Origin: CAYMCO01 sp964388955
Lineage (GTDB): Bacteria; Chloroflexota; Anaerolineae; Anaerolineales; E44-bin32
Length of the DNA: 64,000 bases
Assembly (NCBI GenBank): GCA_964388955.1
Contig: CAYMCO010000015.1
Location: forward strand, 44,853-108,852
Direction of reading: 5' to 3'
The position numbers and the translations under genes were made by a program. Of the stretch, positions 61,246 to 64,000 are shown one piece after another. The notes under the pieces were generated by a model. That model searched no databases. It saw only the letters and a list, made by a program, of their open reading frames with translations, and was not told where the DNA came from. Every line of letters starts with the position of its first letter. Position 1 is the first letter of the stretch.

Positions 61246-62871
61246 CTAATGGTTTGGATAGACTCTCCTTCCAGCGAGCCAGGTCTCCTGAACTGAGATC
61301 TGACCGACCTCATCGGGCGGAGCGGCCAGCGGATTTCGATCCAGGATGATGAAGTCAGCGAGCTTCCCCGGTTCCAGAGAGCCCAATTCATGTTCGCGAT
61401 GGACAGAGGCAGCAGCGCCAAGCGTATATGCTCGCAACGCCTCGGCTACAGACACGCACAGCGCAGAACTACCCAGGACTTCGCCCGAGGCAGTCCGCCG
61501 GGTGACCGCAGATTGGACACCCAGCAGGGGATGCTGTTCCACCACCGGGGAATCAGAAGACAACACCAGCGGGACCTCATGTTCCTTGAACCATCCCAAC
61601 GGCGTGTACGCAGCAGCTCTCTCCTCCCCGAGATCCCGCACGGCTCCATCTCCAAAGGCATGGATGTGCCTGGGTTGCGGGATGGGCCAGACACCGAGCT
61701 TGTGCATTCGCGTGACCTGGTCCCTTCTCGGAAATCCACAGTGCTCGATGCGGTGTCTTACGTCGTCCCTCTTGAGCTTCGATTGAGCGGCCTCGACCGC
61801 GTCCAATACCAGCTCTATGCCCGCATCACCCTGGGCATGGGTGCCGGTCTGCATCCCAAGGCAGTGCGCCCTCACGATCAGATCTTTCAGCGCCTCGGGC
61901 GCGTGATAGAGGTATCCTGAATTGGTCGCATCTGCCGCGTAGGGCCTTGTGAACCTCGCCGTATTTGCCGGCAGCGAGCCGTCGGCATAGAGCTTCAACG
62001 GTCCGACGGACAGAAGAGCGTCGCCAATTGGCCCGGAAAGCCCCAAGCGACACAACTCCTCCAGATAGCATGAGAGGTACATCATCACCACACGGACCTT
62101 GAGTTCGCCTCGCCCACGCATCCCAAGGTAGGCCTGCGCCTCGCGCTTTGTGACCTGAGCATCAACGGCGGTTGTGATGCCCGCTGAGAGATAGGCCTCC
62201 TGACCGAGGCGAACCATTTGGAACAGGTTCTCCAGTGGCTCCGCGAAATGCGCGTTTGGCGCATGCCTCCCGATTTGAACGTCACTATCTACGATCATAT
62301 CCAGCGCGTTATCGTAGAGCACCCCATCCGGGAGCCCCTCCTCGTCCCTTCCGAGGCGGCCCCCCTCCGGATCTGCCGTAGCACGGCCGATCCCTGCCTG
62401 CCTCATGAGGAAATGGTTGATAACGTGACAGTGACCGCTCATATGGAGAATGTGAACGGGCCGATCGGATGCCACTCGGTCCAGTTCGCTCGCCCTCGGG
62501 TGTCTCCCTTCTCGAAGCTTGTGGTGGTCGTATCCGAATCCTCTCACTGCCGCTCCGGGAGGCAGAGTTCGGCTGTGAGCGGTGAGCTCGGCCAAGATAT
62601 CCTCGATGCTTTTCACCCTGGGCCAGCGCAGGTCCGCCATCATCGCCATCATGCCCCACATGAGCATGTGGCCATGGGCCTCGACGAAGCCTGGCATCAG
62701 ACAGCGGCCGCCCAGATCTAGTTCGCGATGCGGACCCCCGATGGCCGGGCGGCATTCCGCCAATGTGCCGACCTGGTGAATGCGCCCCTCCGCCACCGCG
62801 ATGGCGTCTACTTCGGGCCCTTCCGCCATGGTGAGTATCGGACCTCCCGTTACCAGCAGAACTTCATCCAT
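61246..62871 (-). CDS. YtcJ-like amidohydrolase
   Basis: 541 residues from the ATG at 62871 (AAGGAACTGCGAG before it). Amidohydrolase-3 family: H66-G-H68 (VEAHGHML) as metal ligands, later HAQGDAG and HRIEHCGF. MAEGPEVDAIAVAEGRIHQVGT at the N terminus is the family's small beta-sandwich. Long YtcJ-type proteins act on amides or exo-substituted sugars/cyclic compounds; the substrate is unknown. The frame continues 64 codons above the ATG but only in an antisense to the neighbouring SDR, so it was not used. Confidence 0.9.
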   Translation of the reverse strand: MDEVLLVTGGPILTMAEGPEVDAIAVAEGRIHQVGTLAECRPAIGGPHRELDLGGRCLMPGFVEAHGHMLMWGMMAMMADLRWPRVKSIEDILAELTAHSRTLPPGAAVRGFGYDHHKLREGRHPRASELDRVASDRPVHILHMSGHCHVINHFLMRQAGIGRATADPEGGRLGRDEEGLPDGVLYDNALDMIVDSDVQIGRHAPNAHFAEPLENLFQMVRLGQEAYLSAGITTAVDAQVTKREAQAYLGMRGRGELKVRVVMMYLSCYLEELCRLGLSGPIGDALLSVGPLKLYADGSLPANTARFTRPYAADATNSGYLYHAPEALKDLIVRAHCLGMQTGTHAQGDAGIELVLDAVEAAQSKLKRDDVRHRIEHCGFPRRDQVTRMHKLGVWPIPQPRHIHAFGDGAVRDLGEERAAAYTPLGWFKEHEVPLVLSSDSPVVEQHPLLGVQSAVTRRTASGEVLGSSALCVSVAEALRAYTLGAAASVHREHELGSLEPGKLADFIILDRNPLAAPPDEVGQISVQETWLAGRRVYPNH

Positions 62872-62917
62872 CTCGCAGTTCCTTGAAAGACGGGTTCGAC
62901 ATCGAATTGGGGCGACC

Positions 62918-63751
62918 CTAGTGCACCTCCCAGCCCCCACAAACATTGATCGACTGGGCGTTGATGTAGGAAGCCTGCTCAGAGGCGAGAAAGGCAGCAA
63001 CGTTGGCGATATCGTCCGCCGTGGCTGCTCTGCCGATCGGCACCTCCTCCATGAAACCCTCATGCGCTTCTTCTCGACTGATGCTGTATAGCTGCGAAAT
63101 CATTTCGAGCTCATCATCGTACAATAGCGTGTCCACTGCGCCGGGGCAGAGCGCATTGGCTGTTATCCCTTCGCCTCCAAATTCCTTGCCCAGCGTCTGC
63201 GTGAGGAGGATCAAGGCCGCCTTCCCGCAGGCGTAGGGACCGTAGGCGGCAGCGCCAGTCTTTCCGGCGATGGAAGAGATGTTGATGATGCGGCCCCCAC
63301 GACCGGCTTCAAGCATATGCGGGATAACTGCTCTGCAGCAGTAGAACGCGCCATTGATGCAAGCATCCATTGTCAGGCGCCAGGCTTCGTCGGTGGTTTC
63401 AACGATATATCCACTGCCAGGTGCGGCGCCCGCATTATTGACCAATATGTCGATCCGGCCGAACTGCGCCTTCGCCGTCTCGACCATCACCTCGACCTCC
63501 CGCATGTTTCCCACGTCTACCTTCACTGGAAGCGCCCTCGTCCCTCCTGCCTCGATCTCTTCAGCCAAATCCACCAGATACTCCCAGGTTCCCAAGCCGT
63601 AGTCGGGAAAGGCTTCGAACGGGCGGCAGATATCCCCGATGAGCACGTCCACCCCCTCCAAGGCGAAGCGCCTGGCGATACCTTGTCCGATCCCGCGCGC
63701 CCGCCCGGCGCCGGTGATGATCGCGACTTTGCCCCGCAACTCGTCGTACAT
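62918..63751 (-). CDS. Short-chain dehydrogenase/reductase with long substrate loop
   Basis: 277 residues from the ATG at 63751, with GAGGAGGG upstream. TGAGRARGIGQG nucleotide motif (about 13-24), NNAGAAPGSG, S159/S160, Tyr173 and Lys177 in GPYACGKA. An insertion after the first beta-alpha unit (ICRPFEAFPDYGLGTWEYLVDLAEEI) is unusual. Ends NVCGGWEVH. NAD(P)-dependent oxidation of a hydroxyl in the same cluster. Longer frame upward to 63895 is not supported. Confidence 0.9.
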   Translation of the reverse strand: MYDELRGKVAIITGAGRARGIGQGIARRFALEGVDVLIGDICRPFEAFPDYGLGTWEYLVDLAEEIEAGGTRALPVKVDVGNMREVEVMVETAKAQFGRIDILVNNAGAAPGSGYIVETTDEAWRLTMDACINGAFYCCRAVIPHMLEAGRGGRIINISSIAGKTGAAAYGPYACGKAALILLTQTLGKEFGGEGITANALCPGAVDTLLYDDELEMISQLYSISREEAHEGFMEEVPIGRAATADDIANVAAFLASEQASYINAQSINVCGGWEVH

Positions 63752-63930
63752 CACGCCCTCCTCGTGCATTTTGCGGCACATTGCCTCCTGCGCGCCGGAG
63801 AAACGGTAAACGGCAACGCGCCGATATTCACTTCGCGATTCACTCCGATCACCATCCCCTCCCGCAGTTGCCGCTACGTTCAGCAAGACCTTCATCGAGC
63901 GACGGCCTCAGGGAGTGGAATCCTCCGACG

Positions 63931-64000
63931 TCAAGCAACCTCCGCTTCTCCGGCGATATCCGTCCGCTCTGCGATCCTGGCGAGCAGCGTCTCGACGACA
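63931..64000 (-). CDS. C-terminal end of an unidentified gene running off the window
   Basis: The minus-strand frame from the window end reads VVETLLARIAERTDIAGEAEVA and stops with TGA at 63931-63933. Composition is protein-like and it is in the same direction as the cluster, 180 bases before the SDR start, so it is probably the upstream gene's tail. Too short to identify. Confidence 0.4.
   Translation of the reverse strand, partial: VVETLLARIAERTDIAGEAEVA

Noticed and set aside
1..64000. tRNA, rRNA, CRISPR, riboswitch and phage signals
   Set aside because: Read for cloverleaf T-loops (GGTTCGAATC-type), regularly spaced repeats, and phage or integrase signatures; none convincing was found. 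A covariance-model scan would be needed to rule out divergent RNAs.

Overview
Organism. The window reads as a chromosome segment from an Anaerolineae-like Chloroflexota bacterium, probably from a metagenome assembly; this is inference from gene content, since there is no rRNA. The pointers are tandem MalT-type LuxR regulators, DUF4386 membrane proteins, lipoproteins with Pro/Thr-rich linkers (TPTP/APT type), many small one-off operons with strong Shine-Dalgarno sites, moderately high GC, and a carbohydrate/amine scavenging repertoire. I see no tRNA, rRNA, CRISPR array, transposase, phage gene or integron.

Layout. (1) 1-9.8 kb: two paralogous MalT-like ATP-dependent regulators with near-identical promoter architecture. 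They flank a LysE-type exporter, a DUF4386 / medium-chain dehydrogenase / small-protein operon that ends in a broken SpoIIE phosphatase, and a pair of small membrane proteins. (2) 9.9-12.7 kb: a plus-strand operon of an NrtR-like Nudix regulator, an SPFH/band-7 protein and an NAD-kinase-fold protein, behind a promoter carrying palindromes. (3) 12.7-20.2 kb: a MacAB-type export operon (secreted small protein, HlyD-like adaptor, ATPase, permease, lipoprotein) followed by an OmpR-type response regulator and histidine kinase. (4) 20.8-35.3 kb: an adenylate cyclase, an ABC-2 transporter, a self-regulated TetR operon, an Lnt-like N-acyltransferase, a methyltransferase, a NarL two-component pair and several gene remnants. 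(5) 35.7-46.9 kb: a glycan-use locus with a GH38 alpha-mannosidase, a nitrilase-family amidase, a complete CUT1-type sugar ABC transporter and an unusual GntR regulator fused to a solute-binding-protein domain. (6) 47-64 kb: a secreted alpha/beta hydrolase, then a long minus-strand catabolic cluster: MttB-family methyltransferase, amidinotransferase-fold hydrolase, three 278-residue poly-cysteine ferredoxins, VOC protein, two SDRs, an orphan peptide-type solute-binding protein, a zinc dehydrogenase and a YtcJ-like amidohydrolase.

How it fits together. Region 5 looks like a self-contained uptake and hydrolysis system for a mannosylated compound. Region 6 looks like oxidative and demethylating catabolism of a small N-containing or methylated substrate, with the poly-Cys proteins as the electron-transfer part; the substrate cannot be named from sequence. 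Region 2 looks like an NAD(P)-sensing operon. Several loci (SpoIIE, cytochrome c, MFS, VOC and membrane-protein fragments, and long leaders without genes) show active gene decay. The two least familiar pieces are the Nudix-SPFH-NADK operon and the triplicated proteins carrying a CFCCDCCCDIR motif.
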